DNA of 64,000 bases from Wolbachia endosymbiont of Spodoptera picta (GCF_018141665.1 NZ_CP067976.1:1178001-1242000), one strand, 5' to 3'. Positions 9,206-18,689 are shown, numbered from the stretch's first letter. Notes: generated by a model not told the origin, from the letters alone. Program-made: numbers and translations.

Positions 9206-9631
9206 TTATGAAGCATTTTTGTCTTTTTTACTTTCCTCTAGTTTATTTTTCTTGCCATTCTTTTCAACTTTGCTTTTTTCAATAGATTTAGCTACTGGCT
9301 TTTGAATTTCTTTATTTAAGATTTCAGATATAGCAGACTTTAGGATTTTTATTTCAATTTTTGGTGCTATTTCTAGTATTAGTTGTGCATTTACTTCGTC
9401 AACTTTGTTTACTTCACCTATTATTCCACTAGAAGTAATAACCGTATCACCACGTTTTATTTGATCTATCATCCTTCTATGTTCTTTTAGTTTTTTGTGA
9501 TTGGGGCGAATAATGAGAAAATAAAATACTACAAATATTAAAATGAGTGGAATAAAGCTAGCAACAGATGCTGATACATTGTTAGTCGCATCTGCCGCAA
9601 AAACCTCAGAAATAAACATATTTAATCCCAA
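9206..9631 (-). CDS. yajC: Sec translocase accessory subunit YajC
   Basis: YajC associates with SecDF in the inner membrane. The 141-residue protein has one N-terminal membrane helix (FIPLILIFVVFYFLIIRPN) followed by the family signature: KKLKEHRRMIDQIKRGDTVITSSGIIGEV. The long Lys/Glu tail (about 105-141) is an extension beyond the conserved core. It sits just upstream of glmS. The assignment is from the RPN-x-K/GDxVxTxxGIxGxV pattern. Confidence 0.93.
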   Translation of the reverse strand: MGLNMFISEVFAADATNNVSASVASFIPLILIFVVFYFLIIRPNHKKLKEHRRMIDQIKRGDTVITSSGIIGEVNKVDEVNAQLILEIAPKIEIKILKSAISEILNKEIQKPVAKSIEKSKVEKNGKKNKLEESKKDKNAS

Positions 9632-9749
9632 TTATTAACGATAAAATTAAATAGATTAAGCAGCAATTACAATATCATGTCAAGTCTCTGAAAGAAATTA
9701 ATTCAAATTAATAAGAAACTTAAAGAATTTTAAGGTGTTTCTGCTGTAA

Positions 9750-9826
9750 TGGCGGGAGTGATGAGACTTGAACTCACGACCTCATGCGTGACAGGCATGC
9801 GCTCTAACCAACTGAGCTACACCCCC
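9750..9826 (-). tRNA. tRNA-Asp (anticodon GTC)
   Basis: A complete cloverleaf can be drawn on the minus strand: acceptor GGGGGTG pairs with CACTCCC (one G-U), D-loop GTAGCTCAGTTGGTTAGAGC, anticodon loop CTGTCAC with GTC, T-arm with TTCAAGT, discriminator G and an encoded CCA at 9750-9752. The gene is 77 nt. Confidence 0.97.
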
Positions 9827-9853
9827 CATTGCTTTTTAACGTTTGCAACTTTA

Positions 9854-9882
9854 AAGCTAATCAACGTGTTGCCACTTGTCAA
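9854..9882 (-). promoter_or_regulatory. Candidate sigma-70 promoter for tRNA-Asp
   Basis: On the minus strand there is a perfect TTGACA (9882-9877), 17 bases, then TAGCTT (9859-9854), about 28 bases before the tRNA. The -35 is consensus; the -10 matches at only three positions, so this is moderate. Confidence 0.4.
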
Positions 9883-9892
9883 TATTTTTTGT

Positions 9893-9921
9893 TTGCGCTT
9901 TTTTGTCTTTTTTATTACTAT
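9893..9921 (+). promoter_or_regulatory. Candidate promoter for rpsB operon
   Basis: TTGCGC at 9893-9898, a 17-base spacer and TACTAT at 9916-9921 lie about 85 bases upstream of the rpsB start. Both boxes are imperfect but spacing is ideal and a promoter is expected here. Confidence 0.35.
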
Positions 9922-10007
9922 GTAAATAACTTAATTTCACACATGGCTTATGCAAATAGTCCCATTAGGGTTATGCCATGGAAGGTAAACTATTTGGAGG
10001 AGTAAAT

Positions 10008-10823
10008 ATGATAAATTTGCCTAAAGTTACTATACGTGATTTAGCTGAATCTGGTGTGCATTTTGGCCATAAAGTTAGTCGCTGGAATGCGAAAATGGCC
10101 CCATATATATATGGTATACATCAACAGAATCGTATACACATAATAGACTTACGAAAAACATTACCATTGTTAGAGGTGGCGATGAAAGCTTTATACGATG
10201 TTGCATCTCAAGATGGTCGCATTTTATTTGTTGGTACGAAATTTCAAGCTTTAGATATTGTTGCAAGTGAAGCAGTTCGTTGTGGTCAGTATTATGTAAA
10301 TGATCGATGGCTTGGTGGTATGCTTACTAATTGGAACACTGTTTCTTCTTCGATAAAAACTTTGATACAATATGAGAAAATATCCAATGATGAAGATAGC
10401 ATCTTAACAAAAAAAGAATTAGGAAACATTGAAAAGAAAAGAAAAAAGCTTGATAAAGAATTGGGTGGAATTAGAGAAATGGGAGCAGTTCCTGATATTT
10501 TATTTATTATTGATACTAACAAAGAGCATATAGCGGTTAAAGAGGCTAAAAAACTGGGTATTCCTGTAGTTGGAGTACTTGATACCAATTCTGACCCAGA
10601 TGGTATTGCCTATCCTATACCAGGAAATGATGATTCAAGAAAATCAATAGAGCTCTATTGTAAATTAGTTGCTGATTCTATATTAGCTGGAATAGAGTCT
10701 AGTTTGACAAGGTCTAGAGTTAAGGATGATGAGCTTATTCAAGAAAAAGAAGAGGATACTGTGCAAACTAAAAAGAAGCGTATTAAGGTTGAAACAGAAA
10801 GGGAGGTAATAGTAAGTAAATGA
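10008..10823 (+). CDS. rpsB: 30S ribosomal protein S2
   Basis: S2 binds the head-body junction of the small subunit. The start is the ATG at 10008: it has GGAGG at 9996-10000 and the protein then begins right before the conserved VTIRDLAESGVHFGHK. The frame is open to an ATG at 9978 but that extension does not belong to the family. Conserved blocks include RWNAKMAPYIYG, FVGTKFQA, YYVNDRWLGGMLTNW and GIPVVGVLDTNSDP. The tail after about residue 235 is a charged extension (KKKRIKVETEREV). It is the first gene of rpsB-tsf-pyrH-frr and overlaps tsf by 4 bases. Confidence 0.96.
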   Translation: MINLPKVTIRDLAESGVHFGHKVSRWNAKMAPYIYGIHQQNRIHIIDLRKTLPLLEVAMKALYDVASQDGRILFVGTKFQALDIVASEAVRCGQYYVNDRWLGGMLTNWNTVSSSIKTLIQYEKISNDEDSILTKKELGNIEKKRKKLDKELGGIREMGAVPDILFIIDTNKEHIAVKEAKKLGIPVVGVLDTNSDPDGIAYPIPGNDDSRKSIELYCKLVADSILAGIESSLTRSRVKDDELIQEKEEDTVQTKKKRIKVETEREVIVSK

Positions 10824-11665
10824 AGATGGATTCAAGTAGTATAAGGGAATTACGCGATAGAACAGGGCTTGGCTTAAGCGATTGTAAGAAAGCGTTAGAA
10901 GAGTGCGATGGTGATATTAAGAAAGCCGTTGATAGGTTACGTACAATAGGATTTGCTAAAGCTGACAAAAAGTCTGATAGAGTAGCTTCGGATGGGCTTA
11001 TTGCTATGTGCTTGGCTAAAAATTATGGTGTATTGGTTAAAGTCAATTGTGAAACTGATTTTGTTGCTAGAAATGAGAAGTTCATAGCATTAGTTTCAAA
11101 TTTAGCATCAATTGCTTGTCAAGAACGTTGTACTAGTCTTGATGAGTTAAAAAATGCCAAATATGAAGATGTTGGTACAGTGCAGGAAGCTATTATGAGT
11201 GGTACATCGGTTCTTGGTGAGAAGTTAGAGTTAAGCAATCTTTGCTACCTAGAGACTAAGGATGGGATTATTGCTGGCTATGTACATGGTGATATGAATG
11301 GCTTAGGTAAGATTGGTGCTTTAGTAGCATTGCAATCATCTGGTGATAAACAAGAGATTGGAAAGCAAATAGCTATGCATGTAGTTGCTATGAAACCTGA
11401 AGCTTTATCTATAGATGATTTAGATCAAGAAAAATTAAACAATGAGCGTTCTATAATTGAGGAGCAAGTAAAGAGCTTAAATAAACCTGAAGAGGTAGCG
11501 AAAAAAATAGTAGATGGACGAATGGCTAAATACTATGAAGAAGTTGTTCTGCTAGAGCAGAAGTTTATAAAAGATGATAAAATGAAGATTGCTGGTTTTA
11601 TAGAATCAAGTGCTGTTAAATTAGCTAATTATAAGTTACTTACTTTGGATGGTGCAAATAAGTAA
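10820..11665 (+). CDS. tsf: Elongation factor Ts
   Basis: EF-Ts is the nucleotide exchange factor for EF-Tu. The 281-residue protein has the N-terminal UBA-like domain (IRELRDRTGLGLSDCKKALEE at about 6-26) and the conserved VKVNCETDFVARNEKF segment that contacts EF-Tu, then two core subdomains and HVVAMKPEAL. The ATG overlaps the rpsB stop as ATGA, implying coupling. A second in-frame ATG two codons later is also possible. The gene order rpsB-tsf-pyrH-frr is the standard one. Confidence 0.96.
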   Translation: MKMDSSSIRELRDRTGLGLSDCKKALEECDGDIKKAVDRLRTIGFAKADKKSDRVASDGLIAMCLAKNYGVLVKVNCETDFVARNEKFIALVSNLASIACQERCTSLDELKNAKYEDVGTVQEAIMSGTSVLGEKLELSNLCYLETKDGIIAGYVHGDMNGLGKIGALVALQSSGDKQEIGKQIAMHVVAMKPEALSIDDLDQEKLNNERSIIEEQVKSLNKPEEVAKKIVDGRMAKYYEEVVLLEQKFIKDDKMKIAGFIESSAVKLANYKLLTLDGANK

Positions 11666-12392
11666 CAAAACTTCAGAAGTAAAATACCCCAGAGTGTTAT
11701 TCAAAATCTCTGGGGAGGCTTTGATGGGATCAAAGCTATTTGGCCATGATATGGAAGTGATAGATAAACTATCCAAAGACATAGTTGAAGTTTGTAATCT
11801 CGGAGTTCAAGTTTGTATTGTTGTTGGTGGTGGGAATATTTTTCGTGGTGCATCAGCATCTTTAAGTGGCTGTGAAAGAGCAAGCAGTGATTATATTGGA
11901 ATGCTTGGCACTGTCATTAATGCTTTAATTTTGCAAAATTTTTTAGAAAAAAGCTCTATAGTCTCTAGGGTGTTGTCTGCTATACCTATGACTACTATAT
12001 GTGAGCCTTATATAAGAAGGAAGGCTATTCATCATTTAGAAGAGGGCAGGGTGATAATTTTTGCAGCAGGAACGGGTAATCCATTTTTTACTACGGATAC
12101 AGCTGCAGCTTTACGCGCTGTTGAAATGAATTGTAATGTTATTTTAAAAGGTACGCAAGTAAGTGGCGTGTATTCTGCTGATCCAAAAAAAAATGAGAAT
12201 GCTGTAATGTACGATAGGCTTTCTTACACAGATTTGTTAACTCGTGATTTGAAGGTTATGGATGCGTCAGCAATTTCACTTGCTCGTGAAAATTCTATTC
12301 CAATTGTAGTTTTTTCTTTGAAAAGTGAAAAAATGGTCAATATTATTAGAGGTCAAGGTACTTATACTATAGTCTCAGATTATAAACATTAG
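11649..12392 (+). CDS. pyrH: UMP kinase
   Basis: UMP kinase phosphorylates UMP to UDP and supplies the pathway that the CTP synthase of this window uses. The 247-residue protein belongs to the amino acid kinase fold, with the ATP/UMP binding blocks FKISGEALMG (about 18-27), VVGGGNIFRG (about 58-67), GTGNPFFTTDTAAALRA and the KGTQVSGVYSADPK loop. Its start overlaps the end of tsf by 17 bases; no other start is near the conserved RVLFKISGE. frr follows after 7 bases. Confidence 0.95.
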   Translation: MVQISNKTSEVKYPRVLFKISGEALMGSKLFGHDMEVIDKLSKDIVEVCNLGVQVCIVVGGGNIFRGASASLSGCERASSDYIGMLGTVINALILQNFLEKSSIVSRVLSAIPMTTICEPYIRRKAIHHLEEGRVIIFAAGTGNPFFTTDTAAALRAVEMNCNVILKGTQVSGVYSADPKKNENAVMYDRLSYTDLLTRDLKVMDASAISLARENSIPIVVFSLKSEKMVNIIRGQGTYTIVSDYKH

Positions 12393-12399
12393 GTAAATT

Positions 12400-12957
12400 A
12401 TGTTAAACGAAATAAAAGCTAAAACAAGAGAAAGAATGCTAAAAACTATTCAGTCTTTTCATGATGATATGAAAGGTGTACGTACTGGTAGAGCTAACTC
12501 ATCATTACTTGATGGTATAGTTGTAAATATCTATGGTGGACATCAAAAACTGAACCAAGTTGCAGGCGTTTCAGCTATAGATAACAAAACTCTATCAGTT
12601 AAAGTTTGGGATGCTACTGTTATCGGTGAAGTAAAAAATGCGATAATCAATGCTAACCTGAATTTAAATCCTGTTGTTGAAGGAAATACTATACGTATAG
12701 TTCTTCCAGACTTAACACAAGAAACCCGTGAGAAGTTAGTGAAGTTATTGCATCAATTTTCTGAAAATGCACGAGTTGCGATTAGAAATATACGCAGAGA
12801 TATTATGGAAGAAATAGAGGAAATGAAGAAAAATAAGGAAATCTCAGAAGATGATTTTCATGTTGCCAAAAAGGAAATACAAAACATTACTGATGATAAT
12901 GTAAAAAAAGTCGATGACGACTTATCTATTAAAGAAAAGGATATATTGCATCATTAA
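12400..12957 (+). CDS. frr: Ribosome recycling factor
   Basis: RRF splits the post-termination ribosome together with EF-G. The 185-residue protein has the normal length and the tRNA-mimic pattern: a helical N-terminus with VRTGRANSSLLDGIVVNIYGG, the small beta domain (ALSVKVWD-like NKTLSVKVWDATVIGEVKNAI) and the C-terminal three-helix bundle with LPDLTQETREKLVK and ARVAIRNIRRDI. It is the last gene of the rpsB-tsf-pyrH-frr operon. The 190 bases after it hold no gene that I can see. Confidence 0.96.
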   Translation: MLNEIKAKTRERMLKTIQSFHDDMKGVRTGRANSSLLDGIVVNIYGGHQKLNQVAGVSAIDNKTLSVKVWDATVIGEVKNAIINANLNLNPVVEGNTIRIVLPDLTQETREKLVKLLHQFSENARVAIRNIRRDIMEEIEEMKKNKEISEDDFHVAKKEIQNITDDNVKKVDDDLSIKEKDILHH

Positions 12958-13149
12958 GTTAATATGGAAGAATTTTCAGTGTTGAAAAACATACAAGGAT
13001 TCGATACATATGCAACTGTATGAATGCTGTGATTCAGATCTCATCATTACGCACACATTTGATCGTTATACCTTTTGAAATCTAGAAAAAAAGCTTTTCA
13101 GTTTGATTTTTTATTACGATAATTAAGTTTACACTCTTGAGCGAAAACG

Positions 13150-14166
13150 ATGCTGAAACGCCTTTTCCTTATTTTTGCATTTGTATTACTCATCCCACTG
13201 TCAAATGTTGATGCCAGAAGATATATCAGAATTGTTGGATCTTCAACTGTTTTTCCTTTTATCTCATTTATATCTGAAGAATTCAGCCGTATATTTTCCT
13301 TTAAAACTCCGGTTGTAGAATCGATAGGAAGTGGATCAGGGTTCAAAATGTTTTGTTCAGGAATAGGGGAAGGCACACCAGATATCACTACTTCATCTCG
13401 CCCTATGAAGGAAGTAGAGAGAGAATTATGTAAAAGAAATAAAGTGAATGAAGTAATAGAGATCATAATTGGCTATGATGGAATTGTTATTGCAAATTCA
13501 AATCAAAGCCATAGATTTGATTTTACAAAAAATGACCTGTTTGAAACTTTATCTTCATATTCTGAAGACAATGATAGATTAGTAAAGAATAACAAGAAAT
13601 TTTGGTCTGATGTAAATCAAGCTCTACCAAAAACAGAAATTAAAATCTATGGCCCACATCAAAATACAGGTACACATGAAACTTTGATTAATTTTATTAT
13701 GCTTGATCAATATTCATGTATGAACTCAAGGATTTTCAAAGAGAATTATCAAGACCAAGAAAAAAGAAAGAAAGCATGTAGTAATATCAGAGATGATGGA
13801 AGATATATAGAAGTTGGAATTAATGAAAACATAATAATACAAAAGTTGAAGAGCAATAAAAATGCTTTAGGAATATTTAGCTTCAGCTTTTTAGCGAAAA
13901 ACCAAGATGAGATTCAAGGAAGCATAATCGCAGGAATTGAGCCAACTTATAAAAATATATCATCGGGGGAGTATATGTTAGCAAGGCCTTTATATCTTTA
14001 TATCAAGAAAGAACACTTAGATACTGTTGATGGATTAAGGGAATTCATTAGAGAAGTTGTAGACTCTATTAGTACTGAAGGTGGATATCTATCTAGGCTT
14101 GGTCTAATTCCACTTTCAAGTGAAAATATGAAGAAAGTCTTGGAAAAGGTTCGTGATATAATATGA
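13150..14166 (+). CDS. pstS: PstS-like periplasmic phosphate-binding protein
   Basis: The protein starts with a Sec signal peptide (RLFLIFAFVLLIPLSNVDA, about 4-22) and continues as a PBP-like domain: IVGSSTVFPFISFISEEF, the glycine-rich GSGSGFKMFCSGIGEG segment that wraps phosphate, DITTSSRPM and a GYDGIVIANS strand. These are the landmarks of PstS/SphX substrate-binding proteins. No pstC, pstA or pstB neighbours are in the window, so the gene stands alone. Residues 120-250 are more diverged from what I expect. Alternative: a related tungstate/molybdate-type binding protein, less likely. Confidence 0.85.
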   Translation: MLKRLFLIFAFVLLIPLSNVDARRYIRIVGSSTVFPFISFISEEFSRIFSFKTPVVESIGSGSGFKMFCSGIGEGTPDITTSSRPMKEVERELCKRNKVNEVIEIIIGYDGIVIANSNQSHRFDFTKNDLFETLSSYSEDNDRLVKNNKKFWSDVNQALPKTEIKIYGPHQNTGTHETLINFIMLDQYSCMNSRIFKENYQDQEKRKKACSNIRDDGRYIEVGINENIIIQKLKSNKNALGIFSFSFLAKNQDEIQGSIIAGIEPTYKNISSGEYMLARPLYLYIKKEHLDTVDGLREFIREVVDSISTEGGYLSRLGLIPLSSENMKKVLEKVRDII

Positions 14167-14281
14167 TGACTTTGATATTTTTTTATTCTGGATACTAGGT
14201 TAACAATAGAACGTTTAAATTTCTTGTTTTTATTGTTATCATACTTAGCTTTCCTAAGCACTCATTTACTACAAAAACTTT

Positions 14282-15256
14282 CTACGAAATATAACAGGCT
14301 CTATTTGTGCTCACTTTAGAAAGTTGCGCGTTTTGCAGAACACATTTGGTGATAGGTTTCTCTATGGCTATTTCACAATTTTCTTTTATGCTTTTTTGTT
14401 CTTTGTAATCCTTAACTTCTTGAATAAAATCTTCAAGCCACTTCTCACTACCTATCTTGGCATGCCGTTGTTGCTCACCTTTAAGAAGTTTTATTACAGC
14501 TGCATCTTGATTTTCAGGCACTCTTTGATATTTAAGCCACAAGTCACGAATATCAGGAGAAGCTTTTTTCAAATGAGCTTCAAAGGTTGCTTTTGTGTCT
14601 TTTGTACTTTCTTCTTGTTGATCTTGATGGAATTTAAACCAGAAATCGCGAATCTCAGGAGAAGCTTTATCCCAAAGAAGTTTAGTAATTTCTTTTATAT
14701 TTCTCAGATCTTCTTGTTTCAATCTTTTACCATCACCTATATATCGTTTATTAAGACCAACTTGCAGAGGATAAAGTAAAAGGGTAGTTTTGCTCTGTGA
14801 ATGTATAGGTCTATTTAAAATCATTGCTAGATTTGTATCACAATCTTCTAATACTGCTTTAACTTTTTTAACATCTAAATAATCTATTGTTTGACGTAAT
14901 TTGTGGTGAAGATCACTTATTCTCTTTAAGTTTTTCACTTTTTGCATATGCGAATCATCACTTCCTTTCGCTTCTTGTATAGCTATATCACACGAAATAC
15001 TCTCAATTTTTTGCTCCATTTTCTGTATACATTGATTAATTTCCTTTTGATTTTTTTGGAATATAATAAATTGTGAAGTGGTACAAGGATTAGGTAGATC
15101 GCCTTTAAACTCTTCTTGTATATTACTAGGTAATTCGTTTTTCAAAACTTCTTGTATATCGCTATCGTGATTATTTTTTATATTCTCAAAGTTGCCTTTT
15201 ATAGCTTCACTAATTAATGAATCTCGAATTTTTTTTTGTCTGTCAGTTAATAACAT
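14282..15256 (-). CDS. Unrecognised helical protein with a small internal repeat
   Basis: I do not recognise a family. The 324 residues are almost all polar and helix-forming, with probable coiled coil at about 70-135. Two similar units stand close together: KASPEIRDFWFKF (about 197-209) and KASPDIRDLWLKY (about 231-243), separated by a Gln/Glu/Thr linker. There is no signal peptide or membrane segment. It is convergent with the PstS-like gene and divergent from trkH. Such lineage-specific soluble helical proteins are frequent in Wolbachia, and secretion by the T4SS would be speculation. Confidence 0.7.
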   Translation of the reverse strand: MLLTDRQKKIRDSLISEAIKGNFENIKNNHDSDIQEVLKNELPSNIQEEFKGDLPNPCTTSQFIIFQKNQKEINQCIQKMEQKIESISCDIAIQEAKGSDDSHMQKVKNLKRISDLHHKLRQTIDYLDVKKVKAVLEDCDTNLAMILNRPIHSQSKTTLLLYPLQVGLNKRYIGDGKRLKQEDLRNIKEITKLLWDKASPEIRDFWFKFHQDQQEESTKDTKATFEAHLKKASPDIRDLWLKYQRVPENQDAAVIKLLKGEQQRHAKIGSEKWLEDFIQEVKDYKEQKSIKENCEIAIEKPITKCVLQNAQLSKVSTNRACYIS

Positions 15257-15380
15257 ACCTTACCTCTATCTCTTATGGCAAATTTAGCGCTATAATTATA
15301 CTTATTTATAATCAAGTCAAGAGAAAAAATTAGCAAAGCGGTTGAAGTTTTAATAACATATAGCTTTCAAAGTACTGTCT

Positions 15381-16838
15381 ATGGAAAGTCTGCAAGTTTT
15401 ACGTTCAATTGCGTTTATTGTGGGAATTTTTCTATTGTTGTTTGGCGTAGCAATGCTTATTCCTGCTATTACTAATAATTATCTAGGTTACGAATGGAAA
15501 AATTTTCTGGTTGGATTTATAGTTACCTGCATATTTAGTGCGATTTTTATTCTATTGGGTAAACTAAGTAGGTTACATGGAATGCCGGCAATTTTTGCGA
15601 TTACCAGTTGTACCTGGATTGCATTATCTCTATTTGCAGCTATTCCATTTTATCTTGATAGTTTAAGCTACATTGATGCACTGTTTGAAGCAGTATCTGG
15701 GATTACAACCACAGGAGCAACTGTTCTAAGTTACATCGAGCAACAATCTCCGGGGATACTACTGTGGAGAGCAATGCTGCACGGTATAGGTGGTTTTGGA
15801 GTAATTACAGTAGGAATTGCAATTTTTCCCATATTTAAGGTTTTGAGCTTAAATAATTTACTCTATTCTGAGTACTCAGATGCTCTTAAAAGAAAGTTAC
15901 CACATACGCGAAGCGTAGTAATACATATTGCAGAAATATATTACTGCCTAATTTTATTGTGCATATTTTCCTACTATCTAGCTGGCATGCCATTATTTGA
16001 CGCAGTATGTCACGGAATGTCCTCTGTATCAACTGGTGGATTTGCTAACTATAACGATTCTATAGGCTACTACAATAACCCTATATTGGAGGTCATAACA
16101 ATTATCTTTATGATTTTAGGCTCTTTACCTTTTCTGAGCTATTTAAAAATTATAAGACGATTAGACGTTTGTTATGATGAACAGGTCTCTTACTTTATTA
16201 AGATAGTTGTTATCTCATCTTTGCTTGCTTGTTTTTGGTTATATAAAAATTTTGACTTAGGAGTATTTTTATCATTTAGGTACAGCACATTCACCATTAC
16301 CTCCTTTATCACATCAACTGGCTATGTAATGTGCAACTACTTGAATTGGAGCTTTATTTCAGTCTTAGCTTTCTTTTCAGCCTTTATTGGTGGATGTGGT
16401 GGTTCTGCTAGTGGTGGAATCAAAATCTTCCGTTTAGTCATTTTTCTAAAATCTATAAGGAATTACTTTAGCTCTTTATTAAATCCAAGTGAAAGCGATA
16501 GAGTAAAACTCAATGGTAAAATACTGGAAAATGATGAAGTTCAATCCGTCTTTACGTTTTTTGCGATTTACATGTTAACGTTCACTATATCATCAATAGT
16601 GATGTCTTACTTGAGCAATGCGGACTTTATAATTAGCATCAGCTCTGTTTCTGCAATGCTTACAAATTCTGGCCCAGGGTTTAGTAACCTAATAGGTCCT
16701 TCAGGTAATTATTCCTCCTTTAGTGGTGGAGTAAAGCTATTTCTATCGTTTTTGATGCTGCTTGGCAGGCTTGAAATATTGCCAATTTATTTTTGTATAG
16801 GTAGTTTATACTGGAAACTTTGCCATTCAAGAGTGTAA
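15381..16838 (+). CDS. trkH: TrkH-family potassium uptake membrane protein
   Basis: TrkH forms the membrane channel of the Trk potassium transporter. The 485-residue protein is polytopic from residue 7 onward, and the four pore loops that build the selectivity filter can be seen in order: SGITTTGATV, SSVSTGGFAN, FITSTGYVMC and MLTNSGPGFSN. A cytoplasmic gating loop follows GGSASGGIKIFR. No trkA regulator gene is adjacent. The intergenic space to the neighbouring divergent gene is about 125 bases and should contain its promoter. Length is normal. Confidence 0.92.
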   Translation: MESLQVLRSIAFIVGIFLLLFGVAMLIPAITNNYLGYEWKNFLVGFIVTCIFSAIFILLGKLSRLHGMPAIFAITSCTWIALSLFAAIPFYLDSLSYIDALFEAVSGITTTGATVLSYIEQQSPGILLWRAMLHGIGGFGVITVGIAIFPIFKVLSLNNLLYSEYSDALKRKLPHTRSVVIHIAEIYYCLILLCIFSYYLAGMPLFDAVCHGMSSVSTGGFANYNDSIGYYNNPILEVITIIFMILGSLPFLSYLKIIRRLDVCYDEQVSYFIKIVVISSLLACFWLYKNFDLGVFLSFRYSTFTITSFITSTGYVMCNYLNWSFISVLAFFSAFIGGCGGSASGGIKIFRLVIFLKSIRNYFSSLLNPSESDRVKLNGKILENDEVQSVFTFFAIYMLTFTISSIVMSYLSNADFIISISSVSAMLTNSGPGFSNLIGPSGNYSSFSGGVKLFLSFLMLLGRLEILPIYFCIGSLYWKLCHSRV

Positions 16839-16909
16839 CGCGAATTCAGGTTTACATTTAAATTCTATTACATATTATTATAAGTATTACAAAACTTTAA
16901 AGGACAATT

Positions 16910-17467
16910 ATGGCAGTTATGCCAGATAAATGGATAAGGGAAAAGGCTGAAAACTCTAGAATGATAGAGCCTTTTGTGAATCATAAAAGCAGTAAGGGTG
17001 TTGTATCTTTCGGATTATCATCTTATGGCTATGATGCAAGAGTTAGTAATAAGTTTAAGATTTTTACTAATGTTAATTCAGCTATTGTAGACCCCAAGAA
17101 TTTTTCTGAGAATAGTTTCATAGATAAGGAAACAGATGTATGTATAATCCCACCAAATAGTTTTGTACTTGCCAGCACGGTGGAATATTTTCGTATACCA
17201 AAGAATGTACTGGTAATTTGTGTTGGTAAATCAACTTATGCAAGATGTGGTATTATAGTAAACGTCACACCTTTAGAGCCTGGGTGGGAAGGTCACGTCA
17301 CACTTGAATTCTCTAACACTACTCCACTTCCTGCAAAAATTTACGCTAATGAAGGAGCATGCCAATTTGTGTTTTTAAGCGGCGAAAGTGAATGCGAGAA
17401 ATCATACGATGATATGAAAGGAAAATATATGAATCAACATGGTATCACTTTGCCGTTAGTTAAGTGA
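16910..17467 (+). CDS. dcd: dCTP deaminase
   Basis: Converts dCTP to dUTP, the main source of dUMP for thymidylate synthesis in proteobacteria. The 185-residue protein matches the alphaproteobacterial length. Visible signature: SSYGYDARVSNKF, the VGKSTYARCG strand and PLEPGWEGHVTLEFSNTT, which carries the catalytic Glu, followed by EGACQFVFL. The start has AAAGGA seven bases upstream. It lies 71 bases after trkH and ends five bases before the converging membrane protein gene. Confidence 0.95.
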   Translation: MAVMPDKWIREKAENSRMIEPFVNHKSSKGVVSFGLSSYGYDARVSNKFKIFTNVNSAIVDPKNFSENSFIDKETDVCIIPPNSFVLASTVEYFRIPKNVLVICVGKSTYARCGIIVNVTPLEPGWEGHVTLEFSNTTPLPAKIYANEGACQFVFLSGESECEKSYDDMKGKYMNQHGITLPLVK

Positions 17468-17472
17468 TTACT

Positions 17473-18486
17473 TTAGATAAAGCTAGATATTGATTCTTTG
17501 TATTGAAGATTAGCAAAATTTTCTTTTATTAGTTCATCACATTTTTTATCACCTAAAACTGCACGTGCAGAGTGATTTTTAAATGATTCTATAAAGCTAA
17601 TAAAGAAATTTGTAGAAGGATTACTTAAAGCTTTTGCAACTTCTTTTTTTTCTTCATCATTGGCAAGCTGATTAAATAATTCTTCACCTTTTTTTTGTAG
17701 CTCATTTTGAAATTCTTGTTTTACAGTAGCCTTATCCGCTCTTTGCAAGAAGGAAAACTCTTCAAAAGTGTACAAGGAAGAGACAATACTGTTAAAGGTA
17801 TCAGTAAAACATGCACTGCCAACAAGTACTCCGTATTCTGTTTGCGATTCTACTAAATGTTTAACCAGTTGATATTTTCTCTGTGATATGCGGGTATTAA
17901 TATCTATATTATTATCAGTACTTTTTTTATTTTTATCCTTACAAGCTTTCCAAACCAAACTTAAAACTTGCTTCAATCTTAATCCACTTCCACTATGTGA
18001 ATCAGGGTCATTTTTTATACGCTTTAGGCACTCAAGCGCATGTTTTTGCTCATCTGCTGTGAGTTGATCTTTATCTACAGCTTTTTGTGTGCCATTTGCT
18101 ATGCACTCTAACTGATCAATAAATCCTTCTATTTCCTTTATAAACTTATCATCAACATAAGGCTCGCCATAGTTTTCTTTTAGCTTTTGAACGTTAATAT
18201 TAATTGCATCATTTACATTAGTATCATGCGTTGTTTGTGGGATACGCGCTGCCTCCATAAATGCTTCAGTTCTTTGATCTAACCATTCTGGTAATTTGCC
18301 TCCTGCAAGAACATATAGCTTACTCAATGCTTGAGCGACTAGAGTTAATGCTAGAACAAGAACAATAGATGCTATGAGTAATACTACAGCTAAACCAATG
18401 ACTAGCCACCTCACAGGGGCTAGTAAAATATCTCTTAATTTTGACGTTCTTTGTATGTTACCTGGTGTATTTACTACCACTGGCAT
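17473..18486 (-). CDS. Membrane-anchored unknown protein, possible effector-type domain
   Basis: I do not recognise a named family. Residues about 26-62 are strongly hydrophobic (WLVIGLAVVLLIASIVLVLAL) and give a single membrane anchor or a tight hairpin near the N-terminus; the other 270 residues are soluble and helical. The segment VLSLVWKACKDKNKK, then LVKHLVESQTEYG and CFTDTFNSIVSSLYTF, is reminiscent, from memory, of a domain seen in Legionella effectors with a C-x2-GTFN motif, but the match is loose. The gene faces dcd. A host-interaction role is inference. Confidence 0.65.
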   Translation of the reverse strand: MPVVVNTPGNIQRTSKLRDILLAPVRWLVIGLAVVLLIASIVLVLALTLVAQALSKLYVLAGGKLPEWLDQRTEAFMEAARIPQTTHDTNVNDAININVQKLKENYGEPYVDDKFIKEIEGFIDQLECIANGTQKAVDKDQLTADEQKHALECLKRIKNDPDSHSGSGLRLKQVLSLVWKACKDKNKKSTDNNIDINTRISQRKYQLVKHLVESQTEYGVLVGSACFTDTFNSIVSSLYTFEEFSFLQRADKATVKQEFQNELQKKGEELFNQLANDEEKKEVAKALSNPSTNFFISFIESFKNHSARAVLGDKKCDELIKENFANLQYKESISSFI

Positions 18487-18689
18487 AATTAATTTTAAAT
18501 AGTATCACTATCGTCAATATATTATATTTCTCTTATTTTGTCAACTCACATTTCTACTTCTGTACTTTTTCATTCTTTCTTCTAATTACTATAGATGCAT
18601 TTCTTTATTAATTGATATCCTCTCAAGCAGCTAAAACTGATTGCATTCGCCTAGTTACAAAAAAATGTCTGTGCTAAAACATGCTCATA

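Noticed and set aside
9978..10007. Upstream ATG extension of rpsB by ten residues
   Set aside because: GGAGG lies inside the extension at the right distance from the ATG at 10008, and S2 proteins begin there.
14324..14779. 151-residue plus-strand hydrophobic frame opposite the 14282-15256 gene
   Set aside because: Phe-rich antisense frame produced by the Lys/Glu-rich coding strand on the other side.
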